Origin: Hyaloscypha bicolor E
Taxonomy: Eukaryota; Ascomycota; Leotiomycetes; Helotiales; Hyaloscyphaceae
Direction of reading: 5' to 3'
Length of the DNA: 64,000 nucleotides
Assembly (NCBI RefSeq): GCF_002865645.1
Contig: NW_020194563.1
Location: 907,483 to 971,482, forward strand
Positions 26,010-39,785 of the stretch are shown here, one piece after another (position 1 is the stretch's first letter; each line of letters opens with the position of its first letter). The notes below the pieces were generated by a model, which worked only from the letters and a program-made list of their open reading frames with translations, made no database searches and had not been told where the DNA came from. Both the position numbers and the translations under genes were made by a program.

Positions 26010-26245
26010 TTATAATAATAGAAATAAAATAATAAAATAAAACTTAAAAATTAATAATTTCTAATATTTTAAAAATTTAAAACTAAGAAAAATAAAAATA
26101 AAATATAATAATAAATAAATAAATATAACTAAAATTACTAAAATATTAAGTTTTAGAAATAAGCTTAGTTTAAATTATAATTTAGAACCTTAACTAAAAC
26201 TAATTTCTTTAGCTAAAACTAATTATATAATACTAATTATTATAA
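26010..26245. mobile_element. MITE-like insertion nested in copia copy 2
   Basis: This 236-bp segment is absent from the matching place in copy 1 (about 18,490). It has short terminal inverted repeats (TTATAATAATAG at the left; the complement of CTAATTATTATAA at the right), and ATAAAT flanks both sides, suggesting a small target duplication. A second copy lies at 31,720-31,953. It has no coding capacity. Confidence 0.65.
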
Positions 26246-29200
26246 ATTTTTAGAAACTATTTTATATTTTATATATTATAAAACTTATAAACTATTTTAA
26301 TTTAAATAATAATTAATTAAATATATTTTTTATTATTTATATAGAAAATAATAAAGATTTTATAATTTATATTTATATAAATATAAGACTTTTTATTAAG
26401 TTTAAAGAATCTAATTCTTTTAAAAATATTTATTTAGTATTTATATTATAAAATAAAAGAATTTTATAATTTATATAAAGCTTAATTTATTTCTATTATA
26501 TAATTTAATATCTTAAAATTATCTAATAATTTATATATTATTATAGGCTTATTAGAATTTCTTTTTATATTAATAAATATATTTATAATATTAAATTATT
26601 TTATTTCTAAATTAAAATAAGCTATAATTATATTAGTTATTTAAAAAGACTTTATTATAAATATAGTAATATATATAAATAGAAATAATATTTTCTTTTA
26701 AAATTTTTTATAAACTATTAGCCTTAAATAATATTAAGTAATATATTTATTAAAATTAATTTTATATATAAATATTTATTTAAAGAAATTAGAAATATAT
26801 TTATTTTATTACTAAAAATAATTCTCTAATAATTTCGAGTTTTAAAGTTATTAATTTCTAGTTTAATATCTAATTTAAAATATTTTCTAACTAAATATTT
26901 CTTTAGATTATTTTATATTTTTAAAGTTTTTAGAAAATTATTAATATAAATTTTTCTTATTATTATATTATTTAAAGTATTTTATTTTAAATATATTTTT
27001 AATTAAATTATTATTATAATTATAATATATATAATTTTATAATTAAATTTCTTTTTATAATTTTCTAATTAATTAGGCTAAAAAAACTCTAAAAAAACTC
27101 TAAATAATTAATTTAATTTAATTTATTTATTATTTATAATAATATATTTATTATAATAATTATATTATTACTAGTTTTATTTAAATCTTTATTTTAATTA
27201 TTTTTTTTATATAAATATATTTAAATTAGTTTTTTTTAATTTTAATAATTAGTTTTTTTATTTATTTTCTTTTTAATTTTATTATTTATTTTTTTATTTT
27301 AGCTAAATCTTTTTTTTTTTTTATAAAATTTATTTTTATTTTTATTAAGCTATTTATTTATTTTATAAATAAACTTTTTATTTTATTTATAAAAGTTTTT
27401 AATAAACCTTATTATTAGTTTTAAGAAAATCTTTTTTTATTTTTTTTAATAATTCTACTATATTTTATTATATTTCTTTTTATAATATTAAGTTTTTTTA
27501 AAAGTTTAATATCTTTATTTCTATTATTTCTAAGCTCTAATATATTTTCTAGTTTTAAAATATTTTATAGAATTATAAATTCTATTTCTAATAAAATTAT
27601 AAAGCTTTTTATTTTTAAATTATAATTTATTAATATATTTATAAATTCTTTTAATTATTAGTTTATTTATTTATTATTTTTTAATTTAGGCTTATTTTCT
27701 ATTTATTTTAATAAACTATTATATTATAATTTCTTATTTTTAAAAATTAATTTAATATTTTAAATCTTATTTTCTAGAAATAGTTTTATTATATTTTTTA
27801 TAATTTTTATATTATAGTGTTTAATATATTTATAATTCTTTTTATAAAAAATATTTTTATTAAATATATTATATTTAATTAAATATTTAATATATTTATA
27901 TAATATAATCTTAAATACTTTTTTATTTTATTTTATTTTATAATTTTTAATTATTAGATATATTCTAAAATTATATATATAAATTCTATTTTAATTAGGC
28001 CTAAAATTAATTATTATTTATATTATAAGCTCTAGATTATACTAATAAAAATAATTATAAAATTATAAATTAAGTATTTTATTTAATATTTTTTAGTAAT
28101 TTATATATATATATATAAAAAAGCTTAATTTTAATATTTTCTTTTTTTATTTAAATCTAATAAGCTAATATTTTTTAAATTAAAATAATTACTTTTTTCT
28201 AATTATATTTAATATAAATAATTAAAAAATTATATTATTTATATATTTATTATTTAAAATTTCTAATTATATTAAATATTATTAAATATTTTTTATTTAA
28301 TAAAAGATATTTAAAAAGCTTTTTACTAAATTTATTCTTAATTATTAGAATTTAGCTTAAATTATTATAATTATTTAGATAATTAAATAAACTTTTTTTT
28401 AATTAGCTTATATAAGATTATTTATTTAATATATATCTAAATATAAAATTTATATATAATTCTTATTAATTTATTAATTTTTATATTATATATATAATTA
28501 ATATACTTTTATAAAGCTTTATAAACTAAATATTTTATTCTTATATATATTTTTTTTTCTAAATTACTTTTTAATTTAAAATACTTTCTAGATTTCTTAT
28601 ATTAAATCCTAATTAAATATTTAAATATTAGAAATATAAGTATATTATTAATATTAATAGGAATTTTAAATAAAATATTAAAATAAATAAAAAATAACTT
28701 ATATTTAAAAAAAACTAAATTAAAACTATATTTTAATTATATTAATATTATATTTTCTTTATAATTTTCTAATCTAATTATAAAATTATATTTATAATAT
28801 TAAGCTTTCTTTTTTATTAAATAAGCTTTAGAAATAATATTTATATAAAACTTTTTAATAATTATAATATTATAATAAATTAGATTTTTAATATATAGTT
28901 TTATAAATTTATTAATTATATTTTTAATTATATAAATACTATATTTAATAATTAGAAAACTAGTTATTTTTACTTTTATATAATTATTAATTTTTATTTT
29001 AATAAAAATATTAAAATTAATTAGATTCTTATTATTAATTAAATATATAATATTATAATTATTTAATAAAATATTTTAAAATAATAAATATTTTAAAAAA
29101 TCGAATATTATATAAATTTTCTAATCTAAACTTTAAATTATAAATATAGAATTTATTAGAATAATATTAAAGTTTTTAGAAAATTAATTCCGAATATTTT

Positions 29201-30410
29201 AAGCTTTTTTTTAGAATTAATACTAAATATTAATTTCTTTATAGCTTATTTACTAGTAATTTTTATATTATATTTTTTTTTTAGCTAAAGTTTTAGATTT
29301 TTTTAATATTTAATTAAGATTTTATTTTAGATTTTTCTAATTTATTTTTTATTAAATTTAAATTTTATTTAAATTTTATTTAATTTAGTAATTATAATTT
29401 TTATAATAATATAATTAAATAGATTCTATTTATATTTATAAGTTTTAAAACTCTTATAAAAGTATTTATAATATTTATTTTTATTTAAATTAAATTTATT
29501 ATTTAATTTTTTATTAGTTTAATTTCTAAATATTATAAAAATTATAAAAGTTTCTAAATATTTAATTTTCTAATTTTCTAAAATAATCTAATTAAATATC
29601 TAATTATATTATTTAAATATAAAAATTATAAATTCTAGTTTATTTTTATTATATAAATTACTAAATTATTATATTATCTAGGTTAGTATAAGTTTTTATT
29701 AAAAAGCTATTAAAAACTTAATTATTACTAGAATATTTTTAATTTTAATAATTTTAAAAACTTTAGTTTTATTAAATATCTTTTTTTAATTAGTAAACTA
29801 GTATTTTAGATTTATTTCTTTTTTATTTATTTATAATAAAACCGAATTATATATTTTTTAACTAATAGTAAATTATATTTTATTAATAAAACTTTAAGAA
29901 TTTTATAAATAAATTTTTTTTTTTTTTTAAAAATTCTAAAATAAAGTTTATAAAAATCTTTATATTAATTATTTAATAAAACTATTATCTAATTATATAA
30001 TAATATACTAGCTTATTTATTTAGTTTAGTTTTTTAATTATATAGTTTTATAAAAATACTAAATAATAATTTCTAATATTTCTAAATATTATAAATTATA
30101 AAAATACTAGTTTTAATTTTTTCTTAATTATAAATTAAATATTTTTATTCTAATTTTTTATATTAATTTAATATTTAATATAGTAATTCTTTATTTCCTT
30201 TAATATAAATTTATTAATTATAGAAAAAGGCCTAAAAGAAACTATTATATTTATTTTAATTATTTTATTATTAAATAAATTAATTTTATTTCAAATACTT
30301 TTATTATTAGCTATTTTATAAAAAGTATTAAACTAGTTTATCTAGAAATTATAATTCTTTAAAATAATAATCTTTATTATAGCTTTTAATATAATTATAA
30401 TTAAATTTTA

Positions 30411-30460
30411 GAAATTATAGAAATTATAGAAATTATAGAAATTATAGAAATTATAGAAAT
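30411..30460. repeat. 9-bp microsatellite (AAATTATAG)n in copia copy 2
   Basis: About five and a half copies here. The equivalent place in copy 1 (about 22,955-22,985) has only two or three degenerate units, so the tract expanded in this copy. Confidence 0.7.
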
Positions 30461-30595
30461 AATTTCTATTAATTAATTAATATTAGAAATATAAACTAAA
30501 ATATAATTTTTAAAAAAATAAATTAAATAAGCTTTTAAATACTTTCTATAATATACTAATTAGAAAGCTTATTAATATAAAGCTAAGCTTATAAC

Positions 30596-30768
30596 TAATA
30601 TATATAAAAATTATAAAATAAAAAATTATATTAAATAATAAAAAAATTATTTAAATTATTTAAAAAAAAGCTTAAATAAAATATAAAGCTTTAAAAACTA
30701 AATATATAGATTCTAACTAAATAAAGTAATTATACTAATCTTAATTTAGTAATTTTTATTATAATATT
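30596..30768 (-). repeat. Copia copy 2, 5' LTR (right)
   Basis: 173 bp, alignable throughout to the copy 1 LTRs after allowing C-to-T/G-to-A change. Confidence 0.8.
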
Positions 30769-33700
30769 AATTTAGATATTTTTATAAAAAATAATTTATA
30801 AAAAAATATTATATTTTATTTATTTATTTATTTATTTCTAAAACTTTTTATATTTAATTTAATATAACTTTTTTTTAAAAATTTTATTATAATAAAAACT
30901 AATAAAAATTTTTTTAAATTTTTTAAATTTAATAAAAATTTTAATAAAAATTTTATATAATTTAATAATAAAAAATATTATTATTAAAAAAAATTATTAT
31001 TTAAATTAAATATAAAAGCTTAACTAAAAAATTTTTTTTAATAAATTTTTAGTTTTATAATAAATAATATTATTTTAAAAATAAATATTTTATTTTATAT
31101 TTAAAAAAAAATAAGATTTTATAAATTCTTTTTATTAATATTTTAAAACTAGCTAATAAAAATATAATAGCTTTTTAATAATAAAAAAAACTAATATTTA
31201 TTTTTTTTAATATTAAATCTTTAAAAAAATATAGATTTATTTTTTTAATAAAATAATTTACTAAATAATATAATAAATAAATAATTTAAATTTCTATAAT
31301 TAGCTAATAATAATAATAAATCTTTTAAAATTAGAAATATTTTTTTTATTAATATAAAATCTAATATAAAATTATTTAAATATTTTAATATATTTTTTAT
31401 AATTAGACTAAATATTTAGAATTATAAATAGTTTTTAAAAATAATAATTAGAAATATTATTTTAAATATTAAAATTTATTTATTAAAATATTTATATTTA
31501 AAAATAATAAATAAAAACTTTAAATTAAATATAAATAATTAAATATTAGATTATTTAATTTTTATTTTAGATATTTATTTTTATAAAAAATAAATTATTA
31601 TTATATAAAAAAAATAATAAAATATTTTTTTAATTAATTTAATATAAAACTTTTAAAATATATTTCAGAAATAACTAAAAATAAATTTAAGAACTTTAAA
31701 ACAAAAAATATATAAATAATATAATAATAGAAATAAAATAATAGAATAAGACTTAAAAATTAATAATTTCTAATATTTTAAAAATTTAAAGCTAAGAAAA
31801 ATAAAAGTAAAATATAATAATAAATAAATAAATATAGCTAAAACTATTAAAATCCCGAGTTTTAAAAATAAGCTTAGTTTAAATTATAGCTTAAAATCTT
31901 AGCTAAAATTAATTTCTTTAACTAAAACTAATTATATAATATTAGTTATTATAAATAATATAAAAAAAGATTATTTTAGAAATAATATATAAATATAATT
32001 TAATATAATTTAATATTTCTAGTTTATTAAATTTAATAAATTTTGTTTTAATATTTATATAACTAAAAATAATTATATAAAATTATTATTTTATAAAAAG
32101 CTATTATTTATAATATTATTATAGTTTTTAAAATCTTTATTATTAATTTTATATTTTAAAGTTCTTAATTAATAATAATTTAAATAAATTTATATAAATA
32201 ATAAATTACTAATATAAAAAAAATATTAATATAAGAAAATATTTAGTATTAAAATATTATTAATATAAATATATAATTAGTATTATAAAAATAATTATAT
32301 TAAAAAGCTATTAATATTATAAAATTACTAATATAAATAATTTATTAATATTATAAAAATAATTATATTAAGAAATAATTAATATAAAAAATTAATTAAT
32401 ATTAAAAAATTATTAGTATTATTAAATTATTAATATAAATATTTTATTAGTACTAAAAATTAAGAATTTATTTAAAATAATATTTAAATATATATAAGTT
32501 TTTATTATTAGTAAATCTTATAATTAGATTATATAAGAAAAGTTATTTTAAATATTTAAGAAATATAATAATAATTTAAAATTATAAATATTAGAAAGAA
32601 TTTTCTATTAATATAATTTATATTATAAATAAATTATTATAGTATTTATATAAACTTTTATTTTTATTTCTTATAAAAATTAAATCTATTTAATATATTT
32701 CCTAAAAGCTTTAAAAATATAATTAGATATTAATAATACTATTATTATTATAATTTTTATAATTTTTATAATTATATTTATTTATATTTTTTTTATAAAT
32801 ATAAAAAAAGTTATTTTTCTTATTTCTTTATTTTAATATATAATTTACTAATTATTATAAAATATTAGCTTATTATTTAAAATAGTATATTTATTTCTAT
32901 TAGTAAAGTTATTAAAAATATAATAATTAGAATATTTATTTTTAGATTTACTAGTATTTATTTTAGTAAATACTTTATAAATAATAAAATACTTATTATA
33001 AATTTTAGAAAAGTAATAATAAGAAATCTAATTTAGATATTTTTAGCTAAACTTAAAGTATTTATTATAAATTTATTATTATTATATAAAGAATAAGTTC
33101 TAAAATATATATATATATTTTATATATTAAAATTAAAGCTATTAAAAATAAAGGCTATTAGATTTATAATAAATAGCTTTTTTTAATTTAGAGTAATTTA
33201 TTAATTCTTATAAAAGAAATATAAGAAAATTTATAATATTAAACTTAATAGTTTTATAAAAGTAGCTATTTCAAAGAATTCTTTTATTAAGCTTATTTAT
33301 ATAAAAGTATTTATAACTAATATAATTATAAAAATATAATATTTATTTTAATAGCTTTATTACTAAAATCTTATTACTATTTTTAAAACTTTTATAATAA
33401 ATAATAGCTTTTATATTATTCTTAAATATATATTTCTTTTTCTTAAGTAAATTATAAGATTACTAGTTTATTCTAATAAGTAATAACTTATAATAATTCT
33501 TAAATAAGTAAGCTTCTAAATCTATTTAAGAATATATTCTAAAAATAGTAAATTATTACTAGTATAATTTATTTTATAATAAAAGGCTTCGAATTCGGGT
33601 CTTTTATATATTTAAAGATTCTACTAAATATAGATAGTAATATTAAGATTAGTAAATAAGCCTTCTAATATAAGTAATTTATTAGTTAATCTAATCTTCT

Positions 33701-33849
33701 AGCAAATTCAGAGTATTATTATATAATATTAGAATTAAATAATAAACCTAGTAATATTAAAGCCCTCTTATTATAATAGAATTAATACAGAAATATATTA
33801 AGAAGAATAATACTATTAGTATTAATAATCTATATTACTAGCCTTTAAA
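30769..33849. other. AT-rich RIP-degraded tract up to the gene-island edge
   Basis: No open frame and no recognisable gene. It contains the second MITE-like copy (31,720-31,953). At about 32,220-32,470 short ATTAATATTATAAAA-type motifs recur irregularly. Base composition begins to rise near 33,550 and becomes normal at about 33,850. Confidence 0.65.
31720..31953. mobile_element. Second copy of the MITE-like element
   Basis: About 234 bp, alignable end to end with 26,010-26,245 and with the same short inverted ends. ATAAATAATATA occurs on both sides, compatible with a target duplication. It retains slightly more G/C (for example CCCGAG) than the nested copy. Confidence 0.65.
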
Positions 33850-34704
33850 CTCAGACACCCTCGGATTCCTCTCCATAATAATATCTGCCGCCTCTATAGC
33901 AGAGTTGCTTAAGGCATACAAATACCCCCTCTATTTCGTAAGAGACCTACCCTGACAGTCGCAGTATCCACTTCTGAGCCGTCCATAGTTCCTTTCAGGA
34001 GTTGAAACTAGCGCATTATACCCAATGAATAGATCGCTTCCACCGACTTGATTGAGCATTCAGTAAAGTAGCCGTTGTACACACATGCCAGGTTATCTGG
34101 GTGAAGCTGCAAGGGCATATGCCAGCAGCAACCAGACACTTCCCAGTTCCGCTATGAACTGAATAATCACACCACCACTCACATCAATGCTTTTATAGCA
34201 ACCTCAGTTCTACTCCAATATGAAGTGTAGAGTAATACTGACTCTCTTTATCCTCACGATAGTGGCATAACATCATTGGATCTGTCGAGAGACCGCATGT
34301 TTACATTCTCCTCAGGCCTAAAGCAGGTCTTTCTAAAGGGCCTTTCGCATGCTTCCGTCCAGCCCTCGACACTTCTCCCACACCTTCGGCAGAATCCTAC
34401 GGATGCACTCGTTGAATCTTCTCGGATCAGCAGTAACAAACTAGCCAGATCCTTCTCCTATTACCGTCCGCCGAACTTGGAATTGCTCGATATTCCTCTC
34501 CACCAGCGAGATTGCGACCCCACCATCTCCAATCTATGGCGGGAACAAAAACAACAAAATTATGATAATTCAAAAGCACAGCAGCAAGTCACGCCGTCGA
34601 CTCAGGACACGTTGGCGCGAGAGGGGGATCTCGGTTTTAAGCCCATAACGGAGCTCAAGGGAATCCCCAGAGAGCACGGGAAATACGGATCACAAGACTG
34701 CGGT
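33850..34704. other. Island margin, no supported gene
   Basis: Normal-composition DNA 3' of the NLR gene. A 147-codon frame (34,276-34,719, plus) exists, but it has no recognisable motif, overlaps the end of the NLR and shows no intron or homology support. It is left unannotated as a gene. Confidence 0.5.
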
Positions 34705-37700
34705 TCATCTCGAGAATGAGATCTGCACAGGAAACCCACCAATCCAGTTTGCTTTCACAATCGCCACCTCTCCATTCTTTGGGATTAGCACAATACCATG
34801 CTCATGGAGCGCAATTTGCCGGAGAGACTGGGGACTGATCCAGTCCTTTGGCAGGAAAAAATGCTTCTTGTGTCGAGTATACGTGGCTTCGATCTCCCAC
34901 GTGCACAGCCAAAATTGGTGATCGAGGAATACGACACGATCGTCTACCTCTCCAATAAGGCGGTTGACATGCTTAGACAAGCCTTCTACGACCACACGAT
35001 GCTCTCCGGGCCTTCCACTCGATATTCTTGAAAGCTCTATGATGACCACCTCCCGCGTCTGGAGCTGCCGGTGATCTTGCGCTCTAAACTCATCGCGCAC
35101 TATGGTTTCCAGTAAGAGAAAGTCGCTTGTTTGGACTGTACGGGCAATAGAAGTAGACCGACCCCCCAAGCCCTGCGTATCAGACTGTGGTGTCGATTTA
35201 AATGGTTTAAGCGTTTTCCAATGATACGCTTGTTCCGTTCCAGCATCAATTCTTAACAGTAGACTGACGTCGGCAGGATGATTTATCCATACACTTCCTG
35301 GAGCGATTCTCTCTCGACAAACCTCGGTATTTTTCTTAGGTTTGAGATTCATGACATATGCTTGTGTCGGAGTGACTATGAGTAGGTACAAATCCTTGGG
35401 ATGGAACAAGCAGAGCTCGACCGCTTCTGCATTTTCCATGCGTACGTCGAAAACAGGGAAAACCGCCCAACGATTCTTTGTAGTTGTTGGAGGCTCCAAT
35501 CGCTTTGCAATTACCCGGCCGGAATCGTCGGCCGAAACGAGGTATTTAGATGATGCGGACCAACCAATATATATAATGGAGACAGAAGTAGAGTGGTTGG
35601 TGACTTTGCGGGATCTTTCGCCCTCTGGGACCGTGAATATTGCGACTGATCCATCTTCCTTCCCGCAGCAGTAGTAGTCACCGCTGCGGTCAAAAACCAG
35701 GGATGTGATAGGCACTTGAGAAGTATCGTCGTTGGAGAGTACCGGGTCTGTAGTGATGGTATCGCTATTGGTTGACTCGTGACTCGGCAGCTCTATTTGT
35801 TCGATTTCACTGGCTTTGATAAGAGCGTCAGGCTCCCATACGTGGCAAAATTCCCCGCGGATGTCGTAGAATCGAGTAGCATCTGGGGAGAAAGCCAACC
35901 CTATAGTCAGCTCATCGTACTTCACTTGATATGAAAGTTGGTATTCCGGCACTGTCCAAACGCTTAAGGTACCTTGTACGTCGCTTGTTAGCAGCAGATT
36001 GCCGTCTAAGCTGAGTACCATCGCCCTTGCGCCAGTATGGCTAACTTGCTTTTGCTCGACATCAGAGAGATTGTACGCAACAATTCGGGTGTCTTCGTAT
36101 AGAACTAGCAGGTGGTCCGTGACCGGATGCCATATTGCGATTTCAGGAGGATCCCACGCATCACCTTGAGCTATTGTCCGCATTTTGTCCTCCGCAAGTA
36201 TACATTTCCTTGGGGGGATATACTGATCACGATGCCCAGACTTTCCGCCACCAGGCTGGACGGTCCACACGACAACAGGCCGACCACGAAAGATGAGGGC
36301 AATCCGCGTGAGATCGGGACTGAAAGACGCACTCCGAACACAGTTATGATCATTCGCCCTCGGTTCCTTTGCCAGGAACTGCCATTTCTCCTTGCCGCTC
36401 GCCAAATCAATGCACTGCACGACGCAGTCATCAAAAGCAACAAGTAGCTCATCGTCGTTGGAACTAAATGCCATCGCTCTCGTATGGTGATGAGAGTCTT
36501 TCATCATACACTTTACCTCAAGTCCAGTAGTGATGTCCCAGACTCGGATATAATCAATTCCTGAAGTAGCGACTAAGTTTGACGTTCGACTGCTCGCTAT
36601 AATGGTAACATATTCCCCGTGAGTGAATCTTCGTGCCTCCTGGCATGTATCTGCATACCAGATGACCACGGTGCCATCTATGCCGATAAGAGTAAGAAAG
36701 AATGTGTCTTTGCAGAGGATGTAGACAGCTGTTTGTTCTTCACCGGCGGAGATTTTGGCGAGGCAGTCACTCCAATCATTTGATGAGAGGCCAGTAACAG
36801 CAAAGTTAGAACTGTTCTGGTGTAAGAAGGTACGGCTCATAATAGAGTCGAGAGGGCAGAATGGAATGACATTGTTGTGAATAGAGGCAGGGTGTTCCGC
36901 GAGATTATTGCCAAAGCGGCCAACCACACGGATTAAGTCGTTCGCCCATTGACGCAACTCAGTGTCGCGATTCAACGAAAAGTTCCTCAATGCTCTTTTG
37001 GCTTGAGCTCTCCGTTTGACGTAAGTCTTGAGGTTCTGTGCGGCCTTGATCAGGATTCGAAGACGCTGTGTTAGAGCCACGCCATGAATCCACAGGAGGC
37101 AGTGGTTTTCGAGGAAAGATAGAACCTTGATAAGAAGCTCGTCCGAATCCACCAACCCCAGGCTTACGTGGTATGTCCAGTAAGATAATGCATACAATAG
37201 GAATGGATGGCGGTCAAAGACGACAGTATCAGTAAGAGCACGTCCAGCTCCGGTCATATTGTGTAGACCAGAGAAAACTCGTCGCCACTTTGTAGAGTCG
37301 GACAAGAAGTCAATGCAGACTGTTGCTATATGACTATGTGAGTGGTTCTCGTCAAGACTGATCGGTAGATCTGTAGTCTTCAAGAGGAGAAACTGCCGTG
37401 CGGTGTGATGAATCAAATTGACCTTGGATTTATTGACTACCACAAATTGGCCGCAGATCTCCTCGATTGCAATTTCCAAGTTCGTAAATCCGTCGAACTC
37501 TGGCTTGAGCGCAACCTCGAGCTCCGAAATATCCAAGGGTCTAAAGCAGCATGCAGCCCAGAATAAGATGTGGCGCGCAATATCCACTGATCTTTGGTTT
37601 TGCTTGGCAATACTTTCGATGAGTCCGCGATACAAAGGCTCCATTCCTTCGGGAATTTCATTGATTGCAGCTTTGATATCGTCTTTTAGGACCCAGTTCT

Positions 37701-39785
37701 TCTCGATCCGAGAGAGCGCCAACTGGACCCATAGGAACGACCCGGATGACCTAGAAATAACCTCTTCAGCAACTTCAGCTCGCGCTTCATCCGTACCAGG
37801 CAAGATTCTCAGGATGCTCGCACGGACAAAGTCCCGGATGTCCGAAAGTGTATCTTCTGCTTTGAGTAATTCTGGTTGAGTGGCTGGAAAGTATTGGCTT
37901 ATGTGGTTCGCAAGGTCTCTCCGTGGTCTGCTGGTGAGTAAAATGTTGATGCGAGTGCTCGACTTGGCTTTAGAGAGATATTTGATCAATTCTGAGGGGC
38001 TCTCTGCTTCATCCAACCCATCGAAGACCCAGTTGAAAGGTCCAGGGAAGGTCATTCGAAACATGATGCCCTCGAAGATCTTTTCCCATATTATTGATGC
38101 TTTTTGCTCCTTAATGTTCATGCCGGTGGCCTCTTGAAACTCCACCAGTCTTGCCGCGAAAGGCTCGTGGGCGAGCGCAACTTGAAGGGCAATGCTACAA
38201 AGCAGGTAAGATAGTGACCGCTTCAACTTGTCGCCATACAGGAAGAAATGGTATTGACAGGTTCCGCTGTGGCTGCTGTTCTGAGCCTTACCGATAAGGT
38301 AGCTTGCTAGGATTGACTTTCCAGATCCCGCGTTCCCGCAAATCCATAGTAGCTTAGGAGACTCTGTGTCATGCTCGATCCAGCTCCGAACTGCCGAGCG
38401 CTGCAGTATCCAGCTGCATGATCCATGCGCAATTCTACCTGACAGATACTGAAAGTCCTCATCGGAGTTCTCGGGAACTCCAAGGATATCCAGCAGGCAC
38501 TTTGTAGTGATGAGCTTGGACGTGGGCTTTGCGGCCAGCGTGAGCCTATTTTGTAATTCTCGTGACACGAAAGATACTGCAGTCTCTAATTAGCTTTTAA
38601 AAGTTTGAATAACGCGCTGGATCTAGTTTTACCATTTTTTACCACTTCGCCTATGACCCATTTCAGAACGTTTCTAACATTTACATAGTTTGAATCCAGC
38701 ACGTTCTTGAACTTTACCACTCCATGGTGATCAGCATCCAACGAAGCTGATATTTCGTCGGGATAGCCCAACTTGGCCGAGTCTTTGTCGACAATCTGTG
38801 GACATTAGCTTACAGAGCACTGCTGTGCTTGAACCTGCATACCATTGCCTTCATTTTGCCTATGCTTGTCTTTTGCGACTCATGGAATGATACCAGCGTG
38901 AGGTCACCACAAACTGTTCGAAATTGTTCATTGATATCTTGCAACGTGCCAGAGTTCTTCTCTAGCTCTGCGACGTAGTGTTTGCCACTTAGTCCAGGCG
39001 TCACTTTGAGAATATTCTGAAGTGTTTGAGCATAGTCAGACCCTCGATGAGGAGTGGCCAAAAAGACGATGGCTTTGATCTGTGCGATAATTTCGGCATA
39101 CTGTTGATCAGATCTGCCTAATATACAAGCCTTTCAATCTTAGCGGGACTGCAGTGGGACAAATAGAAGATAACTAACAGTACCTTCTTAACCACTAAAC
39201 CTCCCATCGAATGTGCCACAAAAATGGTTGGAAGCTACTAAGTGTCAGGAATAAACCACGGCGTTGGCCTTCGGAGCAACTAACCTCACCAACAGCTGGA
39301 GGCCTGTCCGTACTAAACTGCAAATCTCCGGAATATGTTTTCATCCTGATAAGCAGGTCTTTTGCAAAGTCGAGCAAGTTGAGATTGGTATACTCCCCGA
39401 CAAAGCCCGAATTATAACCAAATGTGAAGATCCTCGCTCCAGAAAGATCTTTGTCCTCGGTGAGCCAAGGCGGCCAGAAGTTTTCAGCATCTCGTTCCCA
39501 TGACCAAGTCCGCTTTGACGAGCCTCCCAGACCGTGAACGAAAATCAGATCGAATAGAGGATTTGGCAGGGAGTATACTAGAGTCAGGCCGAGTGGGTCG
39601 GGTGATGCCGTAGAGGTACTGCTGGAGCGCAAAAACACACCAAATTGAGAGCCCTCACCGAGATTCTCAGAATTGAAGGTAGTAAGACGCGGCCTGATAC
39701 TGCCGGGTCCAGGCGCATCTACTCCAAGATGGTAAGGAATCGTGGGTTCTGATGCCCTCTTTTGCTGGTAATTGTACGAGAACAT
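34705..39785 (-). CDS. NLR-type protein: alpha/beta hydrolase - NACHT - WD40
   Basis: Fungal STAND/NLR protein of 1,624 residues from five exons: 39,785-39,285; 39,234-39,184; 39,130-38,843; 38,795-38,633; 38,576-34,705. All four introns (47-56 bp) have GT..AG ends and join in frame. The N-terminal hydrolase (about 60-330) has DLIFVHGLGG, FGYNS, a nucleophile elbow AHSMGG (Ser176), ATPHRGS and a DHHG motif. The NACHT domain has a Walker A GNAGSGKS (415-422), Walker B FDGLDE (519-524) and LTSRP (548-552). Degenerate WD40-like repeats fill about 940-1,610. Family knowledge: such proteins act in the cytosol in non-self recognition and heterokaryon incompatibility; the N-terminal domain is the effector and the repeats are the sensor. 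The first Gly of the usual GxSxG is Ala. The start is the first in-frame Met before the hydrolase domain. Confidence 0.9.

Larger units (their letters stand above)
24135..30768 (-). mobile_element. Ty1/copia retrotransposon, copy 2 (heavily RIP-mutated)
   Basis: Collinear with copy 1 along its whole length, with wholesale C-to-T and G-to-A replacement, so no protein can be read. The left LTR is cut: after 62 bp (24,135-24,196) the sequence jumps to the equivalent of about 16,415, deleting the rest of the LTR and the start of the internal region. The right LTR (30,596-30,768) is complete. It has one copy of the segment duplicated in copy 1 and a 236-bp insertion at 26,010. The orientation is the same as copy 1. 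Confidence 0.85.

Noticed and set aside
34276..34719. 147-codon plus-strand gene at the island margin
   Set aside because: No recognisable domain, it overlaps the NLR 3' end, and nothing in the sequence supports expression.
35342..38137. Several frames opposite or within the NLR exon
   Set aside because: All lie inside the 3.9-kb exon of the NLR in other frames and show no independent motifs.
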